DNA of 64,000 bases from Tuctoria greenei (GCA_036927565.1 JAYESD010000004.1:65408933-65472932), one strand, 5' to 3'. Shown: positions 23,155 to 35,457, counted from the first letter of the stretch. Notes: generated by a model from the letters alone, not told the origin. Translations and numbers: made by a program.

Positions 23155-23370
23155 ATTTAGCTCCGACACATCCCTCTTTGTCCTCCAACATGACAACAAC
23201 CTTGCCTACCTACTACTCTATGTTGATGATGTTATTCTCACAGCGTCATGACATGCACTTCTATCATCGCTCATCACAGCCTTGCGCTCCGAATTCGCCA
23301 TCCTGGACATGGGTGCTCTCAAGTCGTTTCTAGGCATTGATATCCACCACACATCCTCTCGCTTCTTCCA
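23155..23370 (+). pseudogene. Ty1/copia reverse transcriptase fragment
   Basis: LFVLQHDNNLAYLLLYVDDV, then ILTAS, a frame change, and EFAILDMGALKSFLGIDI. This is the copia RT active-site region. It is isolated, with no neighbouring domain in frame. Confidence 0.8.
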
Positions 23371-23519
23371 AATTTGTGCTTTAAATGATAATGAAAAATG
23401 CAGCAACATGTGTCATGTTTTCAATTTTTGAAATAGTTGAGTGCATGAGATCATGACTTGCTTAAATTGGTTGGATTTCACTCATTTTTTTCCATTCGTC
23501 GTGAGATAAGGGTTATGCA

Positions 23520-23890
23520 TCCTCATGGCTTAAATTGAGGAGGAGTTTTGAAACTTGAGAAGTCTATGTTGGTCGCAATAGGTGCCACACATATAGAGGC
23601 TTTTGGTGATTCATTGTTAATAGTTAATCAAGTGTCTAAAAATTTTCAATGTTTTCATGGATCACTTAACATTTACCTTGATAAGTGTCTAGATATTATT
23701 TCCACTCTACTAGACAGGAAAATTGGGTGGCTAATGAGTTAGCACAACAAGAATCCGACTTTAATGTTAGTCGTGGCATTTTCCTTATCTCTTCGGAGCC
23801 GATGCTTGCTTTCACAGATGTTAATGCAGCTACAGATTCAAAGCTTACAAACTCAACTATTCACGAGGGATTCCCTCTAGCAGGGTTTAC
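23520..23890 (+). pseudogene. Ty3/gypsy RNase H fragment
   Basis: THIEAFGDSLLIVNQVSK, then a frame change and NWVANELAQQ, resembles the RNase H domain of gypsy polyproteins (GDS.LVVNQV...NEAADALA). Broken near 23720. Confidence 0.7.
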
Positions 23891-24284
23891 AGACTGGAGA
23901 AAACCTATTATTTCGTTGCGCGGCTGTGTTCTTTCGAGTGTTGCTGGAGAAGGATCAGTGACACCTTTAGATCGGGCGAGGGCACACGCGAGGAGGTGAG
24001 GGGGGACCGAGCCCGCCGCTGCCTTGATATCGGGCGGTCTTTCTTGATATTCCTTGGAGTTAACCCATATTTTGATCACAGGTCAAAGGCTTCCTTGGTC
24101 ATGATAACATGTGGGCTCCATAATCAAACAAGAAATATTTCATCCACAATGTCACTTTCCCAAGGTTGTACGGGTGTGGACAAAGTGTAGGATTCCAATA
24201 AGTAATTGTCAGATACTTTGGATCTTGAATGCTCTTTCAATTTATTATCCTCGGCCAAGAGCTTAATTTGAATGTTGTCTAGAT

Positions 24285-24750
24285 TTATGCTTGGTCATGG
24301 ACAAAATACTTCAATGTAGGCCCAAAGTGGATAAGATTTGGCATTTGTATAACAAGTTGGTTCTTCATCATAGGTAGAACTGCTGAATAAGTCAATGTGC
24401 CGTCTGTACGGACTTTAGGTTTCTTGTGTCGTCTTCCGTTTTCCTTCATTCTCATTCTCAGTCTGCTTGTTCTCCACCACAATAGCCTTATCGACTTTTG
24501 GAAGTTAGCATAGTCACAGTTCAAGAGCCGGAGTTGGATCTCATTGTGCAAGCCATTCAAGAACAGGTACTGCTTTCTAGCATCAGTCCTTACATCTTCA
24601 GATGTGTACCTAGACAGCTTGGTGAATCGGTTGAGGTACTCTGTCACCATCATGCTTCCTTTCTTCAGTTCAGTGAATTCCTTTCTTTTCAGCATCTTGA
24701 GTTCAGTGGGAATGAAATATCTACTTGAATCATGGTCATTATATGATTAT
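24285..24750 (-). pseudogene. Ty3/gypsy Gag fragment
   Basis: On the minus strand the 136-codon frame reads RKEFTELKKGSMMVTEYL, NRFTKLSRY and FLNGLHNEIQ, the core of the Retrotrans_gag domain. It is followed by a basic tail but no zinc knuckle. It lies opposite to, and is unlinked from, the RNase H fragment to its left. Confidence 0.8.
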
Positions 24751-25684
24751 TTATATGCTTTACTGACCATATTCATTGAGAATATTTGTGAAAACTTAGT
24801 CCATATGTTTGTGAGCCATAATCTTGTTCCCCAGGTCAAGGCAAAGCTGTAGGTTGATTTCCTGTGCAAAATAGAGCACCGTAGGGGCCGGCCTGCCTAC
24901 ACTGCAGAGACAGGTGAGTACACATTTGACAGCACACACAGTACAGACTGCCGACAGAATTCCCTGATATGTAGGCCCCGCATCGTGGGTCCCATATGTC
25001 AGTGCCACAGTATGTGGCAGAGAAGGCGAGAAGGTTTAGTAGAAGCCGCCTTCTCCGTGAGCTGGTTCCAATATGGAGGTTGCCTTCAAATCAGCAAGAC
25101 GCTCGGAGGGGATGACTGGGGCCTCGGGTAGTCCCCCGCTGTCCGGGATGGCCCTGCCGTCGTCCCCATCCTAGTTTAGCAATCAAAATTTAAGACTATG
25201 TAATGGCAAGATGTAATGTATGTACTCAATTGAACAAAAATTACAAATAGATAATACAGATGGCAAAAAAGGACAGAAGCAAAGCAAGTTGCACTATAAT
25301 CTAGATTATAACAAATAGATGAGTTGATAACACATACTGTAGCTAGGATTTTTGTAGTGGTCTACAGAGGTGCTAAGGAGAGTTCTAGAAAATTTTCAAA
25401 ATTTTCAGACTCTGCTATGGAATAATGTGGTCTACAAAATTCTCTAAGTTGGTTTCCTTCGCTGAATTTGCAGAGAAAAGCTGGAGTTTTGTCATACAGT
25501 AAATTATGTTTTGCATGTACGGATGGTCAAATGGAGTCCAGCAAAACTTGTTTCACATTTTTCTAAGATTCCTAGAGGGAGAGCCATCTACCACAGGAAA
25601 GCGCCAATAGAGGCACTTCCACCTAAGCTTCACCACCATCCTTCCCGCGATAAACCCGAACTCCAATGTCAACTAAGCAACATG
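24751..25684. other. No gene recognised
   Basis: Mixed AT-rich and GC-rich DNA without an ORF I can support. TTTTTGTAGTGG near 25351 could be the end of a CACTA-like element, but no partner is visible. Confidence 0.35.
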
Positions 25685-25863
25685 CATTACAACATTTTAG
25701 GCCTTCTGTAACAAATATAATGAAAATAGAGGTATTTGTCATAAACTAGTTCCATTTATGACGTTTTTAATAGGTGAGCCAGTCTAGTGACGAACAAATT
25801 TCCTTGGTCATTAAAATCGTCATAATTTAGAAGAGCCACATATTTGTGACGATATTTTATGAC
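25685..25863 (+). mobile_element. Left end of a CACTA relic (TATGACG family), split by the LTR element
   Basis: CATTACAACATTTTAGGCC parallels the terminus seen inverted at 1576. TTTATGACG and CGTCATAA repeats follow. The family continues at 32620-32730 (TGTCATA, CGTCATAATT), right after the LTR element, so the retrotransposon landed inside this CACTA copy. Confidence 0.65.
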
Positions 25864-26450
25864 TGTCGGTACCCTGCGTACCGTATACCCCTTGGGACTA
25901 TAAAAAGACCAAATGAACATCACCTATCTTAGTTGAATACTTGCGAAGGCCCCACGTGTCATACGGGACCGGACCTGCTCCCATCTATGATTAGTCCCGG
26001 TGATGCCACGTGTATACTGCAACTGGACCTACATCCCACACATGGGATAGCTCCGCGCTAAACAACTGTGCAGCACCCCCGGTACCAACAAAGGGAAGCT
26101 CCGGTATCGAAACGTGTACATCTACACCGGACCTACCAGTCCCATACGGAAAGCTCCGAAGCTACAAAGTGTCCAACCGCTGGACCTTCAGCCTCAACAA
26201 TCAGACTGGTGAAACCCCAACGGCTCGGACCTTCAAGGGGCAACCAAAGACTTTAAGACCCGATGAAGTGTCATTAATACCATATTAATGACACACGATC
26301 GGAAGGCCCTTAATACCAGTAATGGAACTCTCAAGGACCATTACCATGCTATTAAGGGTAATTAACCTCATTAATTGTGTGTTAAGCATCAATAACCGCC
26401 AAGACCACATGCCGGCCAGGCTAACGATGTAACGACCAGTCCTTGTACTA
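25864..26450 (+). repeat. 5' LTR, truncated before its TATA box
   Basis: Aligns with the 3' LTR from TGTCGGTACCC to CCTTGTACTA, then diverges completely. The last ~285 bp (TATA, R, U5) and the expected primer site are absent. Confidence 0.85.
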
Positions 26451-27770
26451 CGCTTAATATCACGAAGGTGAGTCTGTAGTTACATGTGATGTATGTTATA
26501 GAGTCATTGTAGATAGTCAGGTAGCTCCTCCGGGAGAACAGCCGGACCTTCCCCGAAAGGTCTGCAAAGTTCAGGAAAAACTTGTCACAGTCTCAGAACT
26601 AAAAGTGTAGCTAGCTACCTTGGGTCAAACGAGAAACGAAACACACTTAGCCTGGTTCCATACCCTAAGAGTGTACTTGTTTCCCCTGTACCCCGGACCT
26701 ATAATGAAAGACATTATTGTGTGAAAATAGACTCCACGTGCATTTATTTTGTACAGGCTCAATATTTTTTATTTTTCTATTTCTTGTCTATAACAAATTT
26801 GTGCAATTCTTAAGAAACTTTAGCTTGACCAATTCGTGTATAATTCGAGTTGCATTGTCTATTCTTCCAAGTCCAAACATTGTTAATGGTCTACTTGTCT
26901 GAATGCCGCCAAGCAATATAGGGCTGGAGTGTGCTATCGACTTAGCATGGTCATGCACCCTAAGTACGCCACTCTACCTACACCCCGGTAGGCCGAAGTA
27001 AGGCGAGTCCATAAACGATCGGACCTAGAGGACACAAGCCAGTGCACTTGATTGTATTTAGAATTGTGTTCGACCTAAAACTTTCTTGGGAATAGTAAGT
27101 CACAATTGAGTTATAGATAGGAAATGGATTTTACTGTTTACCTTGACTTCAGTTTGCAGGAAAAATAAAGATTTCATGATGATGGTGAATGAAGCCAGAG
27201 CTACCAAAGCTCCGACACCCCCTAGGTGGCTTGTAGTTGATGTTTCAAACATTGATAGCGAGCGTCGCTGGAGCTGCTCAGCTCTGTTAAAGCCAGGGGG
27301 CCAGCCGTCAACGTGAAAAAAAGATGGTGGGAAGACTCCACAGTGGGGTCCGCTGTCGACACACCGCGTGTTGACAGAGGTCACTGCCAAAGCTACGAAG
27401 CTCCGACACCCAGAGGACTAACCGTCAATGCTCTACGCGTTGATGGAGATTGCTGTCGGAGCTACTAAGCTCCGACGATGGTCACTGCCAGAGCTACTAA
27501 GCTCTGACAACCTCAGGGGGCCTCTACTATCGAAGACTTCGGACCTACGCTCTACAAGTTCGAAGCACGCAAGTCTTCAAAAACTGTTACATCCTTTTGG
27601 TACATGTTCACATTCAAATTGTGTACATCTACCAGGGGCCAAGTGAGACAAAGATGTTGAAGACAAAAAATGAAATTCATAAAAACTTGGATTTAATTCA
27701 TCTGCAGACAAGAGATTACATAATTGGAGAAAAAGAAGAGAGAATACAAGCGGGAGCTACAAAGAGAGAG
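26451..27770. repeat. Internal region with GAAGCTCCGACACC-type tandem repeats
   Basis: 26451-27180 shows no gene. 27180-27520 holds several imperfect tandem copies of a ~60-100 bp unit (GAGCTAC.AAGCTCCGACA, GTCACTGCC). Repeat blocks of this kind lie 3' of pol in Tat-lineage elements. No ORF supported. Confidence 0.55.
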
Positions 27771-27772
27771 TC

Positions 27773-30700
27773 CTAGACCCTATGAAAGAATGAGGCGACC
27801 TTCTGGGCAACCTCTGACACGCTGGCTTGAGCGGCTTCTCCCTCTCCGTCGATGGGGCCTTTAAGCACTGGGTCTAGTGGGAACTGAGGGTCCCGGCTTG
27901 TGTAGCACGTCAGCACGTATTCTGCGTCATTCTTCGCCAGGGATTGTCCCTCGGTTTCCAGCTGGTCCGCAATGGCATCACCCATCTTGATGAGCTTGTT
28001 GCCTGCCGAACTCAACGCCTGCAACGCCTGGTCCAGCTCTGGCTCCGGATCATACGGACGCACGGGACTAAAACACATTGGCGTCAGCGCGTCGTTGGCT
28101 TTGCGCAGCAAGTCCCAAACTTGTTGGGACTCCGCTGCCCTTGAGCATCGCATCTCCTCCAAGGATCTTCTGGTCACCGCAAGCTCCAAATTCTCCCGGG
28201 CAAGGTGCTCAACCTCTTTGGCGTTCTGTTGAATCTTTTCAGCAACCTACCTTTCGAGTTTACTGAGCTCCTCCTCCCAGAGGTGGATCTTGTTCCGGCG
28301 GTCGACCAGGTCCTTCTCCCAGCCCCACACCTTCTTCTCCCTGGCAGCAATTTCATCATCCCTCTTGTTGAGGTTTTGTCCTTGTTGCCAGACCTTCTTA
28401 TCCTCTTTCTCGTAGTGTTCATTCAACTTCTTGCTATGCTCTGCGAGACTCTTGTCACCCAGAGTCAGCCTCTGAGTGAGCTCCTCTTCCCTCTTCATGA
28501 GGTCATCCCGTAGCTCCAGGAGTTTTTGCTCTTCTTCTTCGAGCTTTCTCTCACGCTCCTCAAGAGCCTCCCGACGCTTGACGAGACTGTCGTGGATGGC
28601 GTCGAGACTCTCTTGGCAATCACTCGCTGCATTATTAGCAGCTACGGTCTGTTCGTAGATGGCTCGTGATTGGTTGTCAAGGGATCGTGTCATGCTTTTC
28701 CTCTCGTCCAGTAGCTGGCCCCAATACTCCATCCGACCCTTTTCCTTCTTCACCCACTCCCTATCGTCAGCCAGCCTGGTTTTCGCCAGCTCGGTCTCGA
28801 ATTGGAGCTGGTTATGCCAACTCCTAAGGGTCTGACACTCCTCCTCGAGGCCTTTCTGTCATGGTAGAAGGCTAGCTGCACTTGACGAAGACTGGAGCAG
28901 TCGTTGTCAATATACAACGATAGAGGGATCGGGTCCGGACCTGCCAGGGTCCTCTCTGCGGGTTCCAGCGGGTTCTCCATGACAAAAATTGGGTCCCACT
29001 CTACAAGAGCGGTCCCCTGAGCTTCCACGGCGCTAGGGCCGTCCTCCGGCATAACCCCGGCCTCCGCCAAGGAAGGTCCAGCAACAGAAGTTTCAACCTC
29101 CGGAGTTGGCTCCGAAGGTCCCACCGCCAGGTCATCAACAACTGGTCCCTCAGGCGGGGGCCGACAGCTTCATCTAGGCACCCTAGCTCAGGCGCGGGCA
29201 CCTCCGGGGCTACCGTTGAAGATTCGGCCGGAGCTGAAGCCACTTCCGGCTCCGACGCTGGCGCCTCCTCCATCGCCGGCTCAGGCGCTGGCGCTTCGAC
29301 CGTCATGGGCTTGGGTGTCGGCACTTCTGCAGCAACTTGCTCACGCGCCAGAACTTCTTCAATGACTGTCTCAGGCGTCGGAAGTTCATCAACACCCGGC
29401 TCTACCACCGGGGCTTCATCAACCACCGGCTCCACTCCCGGGGCTTCAACAATGTCTGGCTCTAGGGTCGGGACTTCACCTACCTCTGGCTCTGAGGCCG
29501 GAGCATCCATCATTTCAGCATCCAAACGCGGAGCTTCAACCTCCGCGGCAGGTGCCGCTGGTACATCTTCATTCCCGTGGTCCGGCGCAACCACGGGAAC
29601 TTCTGGGGATGAGTCGAGGTCCAGGACCACGACAGCCGGTGCCAGAGCTGCCGCAGCCTCAGCCACCTCTTGAGGCGGTGCTGGGATTGGAGCCAGAGCC
29701 TCCGCCTGCACGGCCTCACCTACTGCTACAGGAACTAGAGCTTCAACCCCTTTCTTTGGTACCCTGTGGATGAAGGACGAAGACACTCAAAACACAGTTA
29801 CAAAAAAAACAACCAACTGAGGTAAAAAAAAATTTACCTCAGAAGTCTTCCGCTCCAGCTAGCGCGGAACCTCTTCCCCGGACGCTTGGGCCGGACCCTG
29901 TCGCCACTGGCGTGTCAGCTCCGGAAGGTTCCCCGAAGCTTGCTGCTATCGTTGGCGTCACTTTGGTTGAGGCCCCCCTCGACCAGGAAGGACCTCCGGA
30001 CCCAGAGCCTTCAGCTGGCCCTCATACAGGAGCCACATGGACGGTGCTAGCACCCCGGGGAGATGCTGATGCTGGAGTGGTTGCCGCCGTTGAAGACCTT
30101 CCCCTCTGGGGAGAAGGAGCCGTTGCGGAAGGAGCAGGTTTGACGGACCTCCCGTCAGAGTGCTTCACCTTCCTTTTACGGCTCGAGGGCTCGGCCAACT
30201 CTTTGCCCTTGCCCACTACTTCAACTCTCTGTCTCGGGGCGGAAGGGGGACCACCCTCGAAAGCTCCGGGGATCGCCAACCCGGTGGTCGAACGCCTCTC
30301 AACTTCACCGAGGTCGTCAAGCACCGGCATCTTCCGCCGGAGCTCCCTGCTGAACTCTGCCTGCATGAACAAAGGGAGGAAAGATGCCGGCGGAGTTAAG
30401 TCATCACCCTCGACGTTGATGCCGTGATGGAACTTCTTGAGTGAAACTCCAAAGTTGCGCCTTCCATGTTGGACTTCAAACTGGTCTCAATCCGGTCGTC
30501 ATCCATCATGCTGTTGAAGGCCCAGGCAAGCTTCTCCCCCTTCTTCAGCGGAGCCCACTTGTTGGCCAGGAAGTTGCAGAATACTGCATGGCGAGTCACC
30601 CCTCCCTCCACACATTGGCGGATCCTGGTTAGTGCGGGGTTGAAGGCGTCCGATAACACCAGAACTTCACTCCAAGCTTTAGTGTCGACGTTGGGGAGGC

Positions 30701-31435
30701 CTTCGGGTATCTTCAGCTTCTCATGCTCCTCCACCCTGATGACAATCCAATCCTTCTTCCAGTCGTCCCACTTTCCAGAAGGGAACGACCACAAGTACTT
30801 GTATGGGCACTTCTTGGCTTCACAAAATAATAGAAGCCAAGGTACTCATCACTCTTGCTGGTGGTGTGGATGGTGAAGAAGTTGTGGAAGAGCTCGAAGC
30901 AAGGAGGAATACCCACCCACATCTTGCAGAAGTGGACAAAGATCGACACCAGAAGAATGGAGTGGGGGCCAAGGTGGTACAGCTGCAAACCATAGAAGTC
31001 TAGCAGCATCAAGAAAAAAGTGGAGAAGGGTGGGATCAGTCCCACCATGGCGTACGCGGAGAAGTACACCATGTCGCCAGCGTGCTCCTTCTCGAATGGA
31101 AGCTTACCGGTGCGGACCTAGTGGTTGAAGAAGTCACTACACCACCCCATGAGGGCCCGTACCTTCTGCAAATAACCGTCGGTCTTAAGTCGGCTCTTGC
31201 GGAGACCCAACTCCATCGCACCACAGCGGGGGCGAAATATGAAAAGGGGGCTAAAGTTTGGAGGATTCAAGCGCAAGTTCAAATGAAGGCGTAAAGAATC
31301 CCCAAACGGTGCTCGCTTTCCTTCTTCAGTAAGCCCTCGCAATGTTTGGATGGAAACCGCAGAGGAGCCGACGATACAATTCAAAATCCTCACCCTGCCA
31401 ATGACAAGGGGGCCCGGGGCCACCCCGACGATCAA
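27773..31435 (-). pseudogene. Tat-type antisense accessory ORF ('putative gypsy type transposon' family)
   Basis: Read leftward. An N-terminal domain (about 31240-30750) has LRKSRLKTDGYLQKVR, and LGPHSILLVSIFVHFC then GIPPCFELFHNFF, which match the plant PF04195 family. A WDDWKKDWIVI region follows (30396-30794). Next is a basic/nuclear-signal stretch (SSRKRKVKHSD, near 30180). A ~200-residue Pro/Ala/Glu repeat region sits at 29001-29786, and a strong coiled coil (EERERKLEEEEQKLLELRD) at 28247-28753. A C-terminal helical domain closes it (27773-28189, stop at 27773). Breaks seen: an in-frame TAG near 31117, a frameshift near 30800, and frame changes near 30395, 28990 and 28200 (some may be introns). 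Role unknown in the family; DNA or chromatin association is only an inference. Confidence 0.7.
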
Positions 31436-31732
31436 GTCAAGGTCCTTACCTCAGGCGAACAGTTGTCATCATGAAAGGCGGGAAGCCCGAGGGCTACGTC
31501 CTGACAGGGCGCGCAGAATCGATATGATTTTTGTATCGGGAACCGATGACCTTCAATTGTGTGAGATCCGCATGCTCAGATCTCACCAACCGCATCCTGG
31601 ATATGCCACGCAGCGTGGGTTTAACCGCAAACTACCACCAACGGAACATCCGAAGACCTTGAAGATACGGCTCAAAAACTGAAGGATGGACCCACCTCCG
31701 ACAGAAGGACTTCATTCAAAAGGTCTATCCCA

Positions 31733-31753
31733 GAGGTGGGCCCAGGGGGCCAC
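31733..31753 (+). promoter_or_regulatory. Polypurine tract of the LTR element
   Basis: GGTGGGCCCAGGGGGCCAC directly precedes the 3' LTR, which fixes the orientation as plus. Confidence 0.65.
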
Positions 31754-32619
31754 TGTCGGTACCCTGCGTACCGTATACCCCTTGAGACTATAAAAAGACC
31801 AAATGAACGTTGAAGACCTGTGAAGGCCCCACGTGTCATACGGGACCGGACCTACCTCCTATCTATGGTTAGTCCTAGTGATGCCACGTGTATACTACAA
31901 CCGGACCTACATCCCACACATGGGATAGCTCCAGGATAAACACCTGTGCGGCACCCCTAGACCTAACCCCCGAGAGAGGGAAGCTCCGGTATTGACACGT
32001 GTACATCTACACGGGACCTACCCGTCCCAGACGGAAAGCTCCGAAGCTGCCACGTGTCCAACCGCCGGACCTTCAGCCTCAACAATCAGACTAGTGGACC
32101 CCCAACGGCTCGGACCTTCAAGGGGCAATCAAAGACTTCAAGAACCGATTAAGTGTCATTAATACCATATTAATGACACAAGATCAGAAGGCCCTTAATA
32201 CCAGTAACGGAACTTTCAAGGACCGTTACCACGCTATTAAGGGTAATTAACCTCATTAATTGTGTATTAAGCACAGGTAACCGCGAGGGCCACATGTTGG
32301 GCCAGGCTAACGGTGTAACAACGAGTCCTTGTACTATAAAAGGACTTGTCGACGATACTCTGTGGGCTCTCTACTCTCTCTCGACTCTGAGACCTCTCCC
32401 ATACTCAGCTCTGACACGCACTCACAAGTGCTCAGACGCTCAATACAACAACTACACACCCCGTGGAGTAGGGTATTACGCTCAGGCGGCCCGAACCACG
32501 TAAATCCTTGTGTCTATTTTCCATCGTGTTCTGAATCTCTGCGCGCCCAATACCGAGCTACAAACTCCGCGGGCTACCAACAGTAGTACGGGAAGAATTG
32601 CCGGAACAACACTCCGACA
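31754..32619 (+). repeat. 3' LTR, complete (866 bp)
   Basis: TGTCGGTACCC...ACTCCGACA. It contains CTATAAAAGG at 32334-32343 with a pyrimidine-rich CTCTCTACTCTCTCTCG about 30 bases downstream, a good plant core promoter reading rightward out of the element. Confidence 0.9.
32335..32341 (+). promoter_or_regulatory. LTR TATA box
   Basis: TATAAAA followed ~27-35 bases later by a CT-rich initiator. In the 3' LTR it would drive transcription into flanking DNA. The 5' LTR has lost the matching part. Confidence 0.7.
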
Positions 32620-33749
32620 ATGACAATATGTGATTGTCATATGTGTAAATTGTCATAACTCCCATTCGTATCGTGAATGTGACAATATTGCATGACATTT
32701 CATGTTTCGTCATAATTTCACAATTTTTTTAAAATGAAAATAATTCTAAATAAATGTTGTTGACACCTAAGCAACACCAATATGGACCAAGTGTTGGTCG
32801 GTGTGCAATGGTATGAAAATAAAGATAAAATACTTAGGATATGGAATCGAACATGGGACACCAGTGTGCATAGTCTATAGGTATGAGAATAAAAAAAAAG
32901 TAGTTGTAGTCAGAATTCGAACTTGGGACTACAGAGTTGGGCAAAATCTTCTATACTGTTGGAGTGCTTTTACATGTTAAATATATTTATATTAATGTGA
33001 ATTGCATAAATTATAATGAAATAATTAAAATACAACTTAAGGTGGGGTCAGTGCCAAAAATTATTTTTCTAATATAGTTTATCCATTAAAAATAACTCCT
33101 AGTACAATTGGTCGTAGGAAACATCCTCAAATGTTTAATTATAAGAATAAGCTCATTTTAAGTCTTTTAGAACACTACATTGATATTTTGGTTGTATCGT
33201 GATCTATAAGACTCCAAATTGTGTAATTCGAGTTGTATCATATTCACCTGAGCACCAACATCTCGACAAATTTTCAAGACATTTGTATCTTAAATCTCAC
33301 AATGACATCCATTTTCAAATGAAAAAAATTCGACGCTAGGTAGAAAAATCGGGTGCGCATAACAAAATGGCAAAAGCAGGCAGCACGAGCGGCCCACACA
33401 CTAATCTAAGACATTTCAATGGCGTGTGGGTCATACAATGCTCCTGAAGTTTGGAGCCCATAGAGACCAACTGCATCAGCGAGATAATTTGCAACCGTGC
33501 AGAAATATGCGTTATGCCCAACCGCCCGCGACGATCCAATGCTATTCCGTCTCGCCATAAAGACTGGGGCGCTAGGGTTACCTTTTTCTAATAATTGAAG
33601 TCGTTGCTAACACGCATCCCCGCCAAGCAAGAACAATATCTTCCTCCTCTCCGACACCGCCGGCTTGAGGGTTCAGTTGACCAGATCGATTTTGCTATGG
33701 AGTGCATCACCGAGATGCCCCGCGCCCTGCTTGACCACTCAAGCGGCAG
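32620..33749. other. Rest of the TATGAC-family CACTA relic and AT-rich DNA
   Basis: 32620-32730 continues the CACTA repeats. 32800-32940 holds a diverged direct duplication (GGTATGA.AATAAA...GAATCGAACATGGGAC versus GAATTCGAACTTGGGAC). From 33000 to 33600 nothing is recognised. The right terminus of the CACTA relic was not found. Confidence 0.4.
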
Positions 33750-33928
33750 CGGATGGGCTGGGACAACACCGCCTGTGTTTACCCAGACGGTTGCTCTTTA
33801 AAATCCGCCTGTGTTGTTCTTTCATCACAGACGGTTATTATATCATTCGTCATCACAGTCGCATATTTTTAAGGACCGCCTGTCTTTGAAAAATTGAGGC
33901 GCCTGTAAAAATGCTTTTTGTAGTAGTG
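33750..33928 (-). mobile_element. CACTA terminus (family with CCGCCTGTG repeats)
   Basis: Ends at 33928 in TTTTTGTAGTAGTG (inverse of CACTACTACAAAAA). CCGCCTGTG, CAGACGG and CACAGACGG repeats lie just inside, the same subterminal vocabulary as 51081-51175, 54580-54720 and 59150-59320. The upstream GC-rich block 33600-33750 may be captured DNA. Confidence 0.65.
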
Positions 33929-34225
33929 AACGGCCCCGCTGAGTTCAATCTGGTATACACCTCCGATCTGATCCCCGCCCATGAGGTTTTTACCTTTCCT
34001 CGATGCGGATCTATTGAGTGGTGGTTGCAATCGGGGTTGACTTGCTCCCTGTGGGGTAGATCTCTCATATACTGCACAGATTTTAGAGCTGTGGTTTTAG
34101 GATTAGGTGGTGGATTGGGGGACTTAGCGTGCTTTCGAGGCCTTTTGTTGCAACCAGGAATAGCCGCTATTATCATCCTTACATCAGATAATTAGTAGTT
34201 TATAATTTTATACTATGCTCTGGAT

Positions 34226-35457
34226 TAGGGATGCAAACAGGCGGATATGGACGGATAAAATGTTTTTCCATATCCATTCCTATATAATCATTTTGGAAAC
34301 GGATTGGGATCGAATGCTGTCGGAAACGGATATGGCATCGGATATGTCGGATGTATCGGAAACGGATTCATCGGATCGGAAAATAATGGACATTGGACGG
34401 ATTCAAATATTTATTTCGGAAAAAACAATTCACAAGTAACATGTAATTTATAATTCATACACATGATCCATAACACATTCGTATCAAATACATACATGGT
34501 TCATACATGAAACACACAAATAGTTCAAACATGGTGCATATTAGTTCAAACACACAAATATATAGTTTGTCATAATTTATACACATTACAACATCAAGAA
34601 AGCAATAAAATAGCACACATACAGCAACAAGACAACACCAAAAGTCCGAAACAGCAACAAAACAGCACTGAAGTGATGGTGTCAATGGTCACTGCTCACT
34701 GGTCCATGGCTCCGTCTTCGTGCCCCTGTGGGCGTATGACTTTGTCAGATGCACGTATTAAAAAAAAACAGACATCAATGTCGAGCATGCAGCTACTAGT
34801 TCAGTACGTACGTTGCAGTGTGCAGCCAACAATGGACAGAGAAGCAACAACCAGCACGGCAGCACCTTTGTTGCCAGCAACCAGCAAGGACGGGGCGGCG
34901 GTCGAAAGCAGAGCCAGGGCTGCGGGCTGGCGCAGAGGCAGAGTTCAGCGCCGGCCAACAGCGCTCGGCGGTGGGAACGTGGGGCAGCGACGACCGAGGG
35001 CGCTGCAGGCGGTGGGGGCGTGGGGGTGGTGAGCCAGCGACGGGCCAACGGGCGGCGGCATTGCGCGCGGTGGCTGTTCGGCGTCTGTTGTGGGATGCCT
35101 CGCCGCCTCGGCCAGTCGGCCTTCGGGATCGAGTGGCGGACGCCGGACGGGGTCACAGGATGAAGGTTAGGCCGCCCCGGTTAGTTTTGGCCTTTGGGCC
35201 AGGCCGCCGTTTAGTTTTGGGCCAAAAAAGAATTTGGATATTAATTGGATTTGTATTCGGATATATTCGATGGAAAACAGATATCCGATCATTCAGACGC
35301 ATATTGAGCCGCGACGTTTTCAGTCCGATATCCGAATAGGAATATTCGATATCCGATCCGTATCCGAATAGGATCCAATTAAAAAGGATATGGACTGGAT
35401 ATTTTCGAATCCGGCACCCGGACGGATCAGAAAATATCTGATCCGTTTTTATTCCTA
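34226..35457. mobile_element. hAT-like non-autonomous element, 1.23 kb
   Basis: Termini TAGGGATGCAAACAGG and its imperfect inverse (…CGTTTTTATTCCTA), flanked by 8-bp near-duplications CTCTGGAT (34218-34225) and CTCCAGAT (35458-35465). Both arms are rich in GGATATCCG-type words, as in grass hAT elements. The middle (34673-35160) is GC-rich (over 60% by eye), unlike its surroundings, with overlapping ORFs on both strands. It may be captured gene DNA, but I recognise no product. Confidence 0.65.

Larger units (their letters stand above)
25864..32619 (+). mobile_element. Non-autonomous Ty3/gypsy-type LTR element carrying only an antisense ORF
   Basis: Bounded by TGTCGG...CCGACA and a perfect ATGAC target duplication (25859-25863 and 32620-32624). 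The 3' LTR is complete (31754-32619). A purine-rich tract ends at 31753, and the LTR TATA box reads rightward, so the element is oriented plus. No gag-pol is present. The only coding is a long, now broken ORF on the opposite strand (27773-31435). Grass Ty3/gypsy elements of the Tat lineage (such as RIRE2 and Grande relatives) are known to carry an extra ORF, often antisense, between pol and the 3' LTR. This fits a gag-pol-less member of that group. Confidence 0.85.

Noticed and set aside
29305..29673. Plus-strand Ser/Gly/Thr-rich ORF of 122 codons
   Set aside because: Shadow of the Pro/Ala/Glu repeat region of the minus-strand accessory ORF.
34818..35339. 173-codon plus-strand ORF in the hAT-like element as a gene
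   Set aside because: Runs from the GC-rich core into the element's terminal GGATATCCG repeats, overlaps equally long frames on both strands, and shows no domain.
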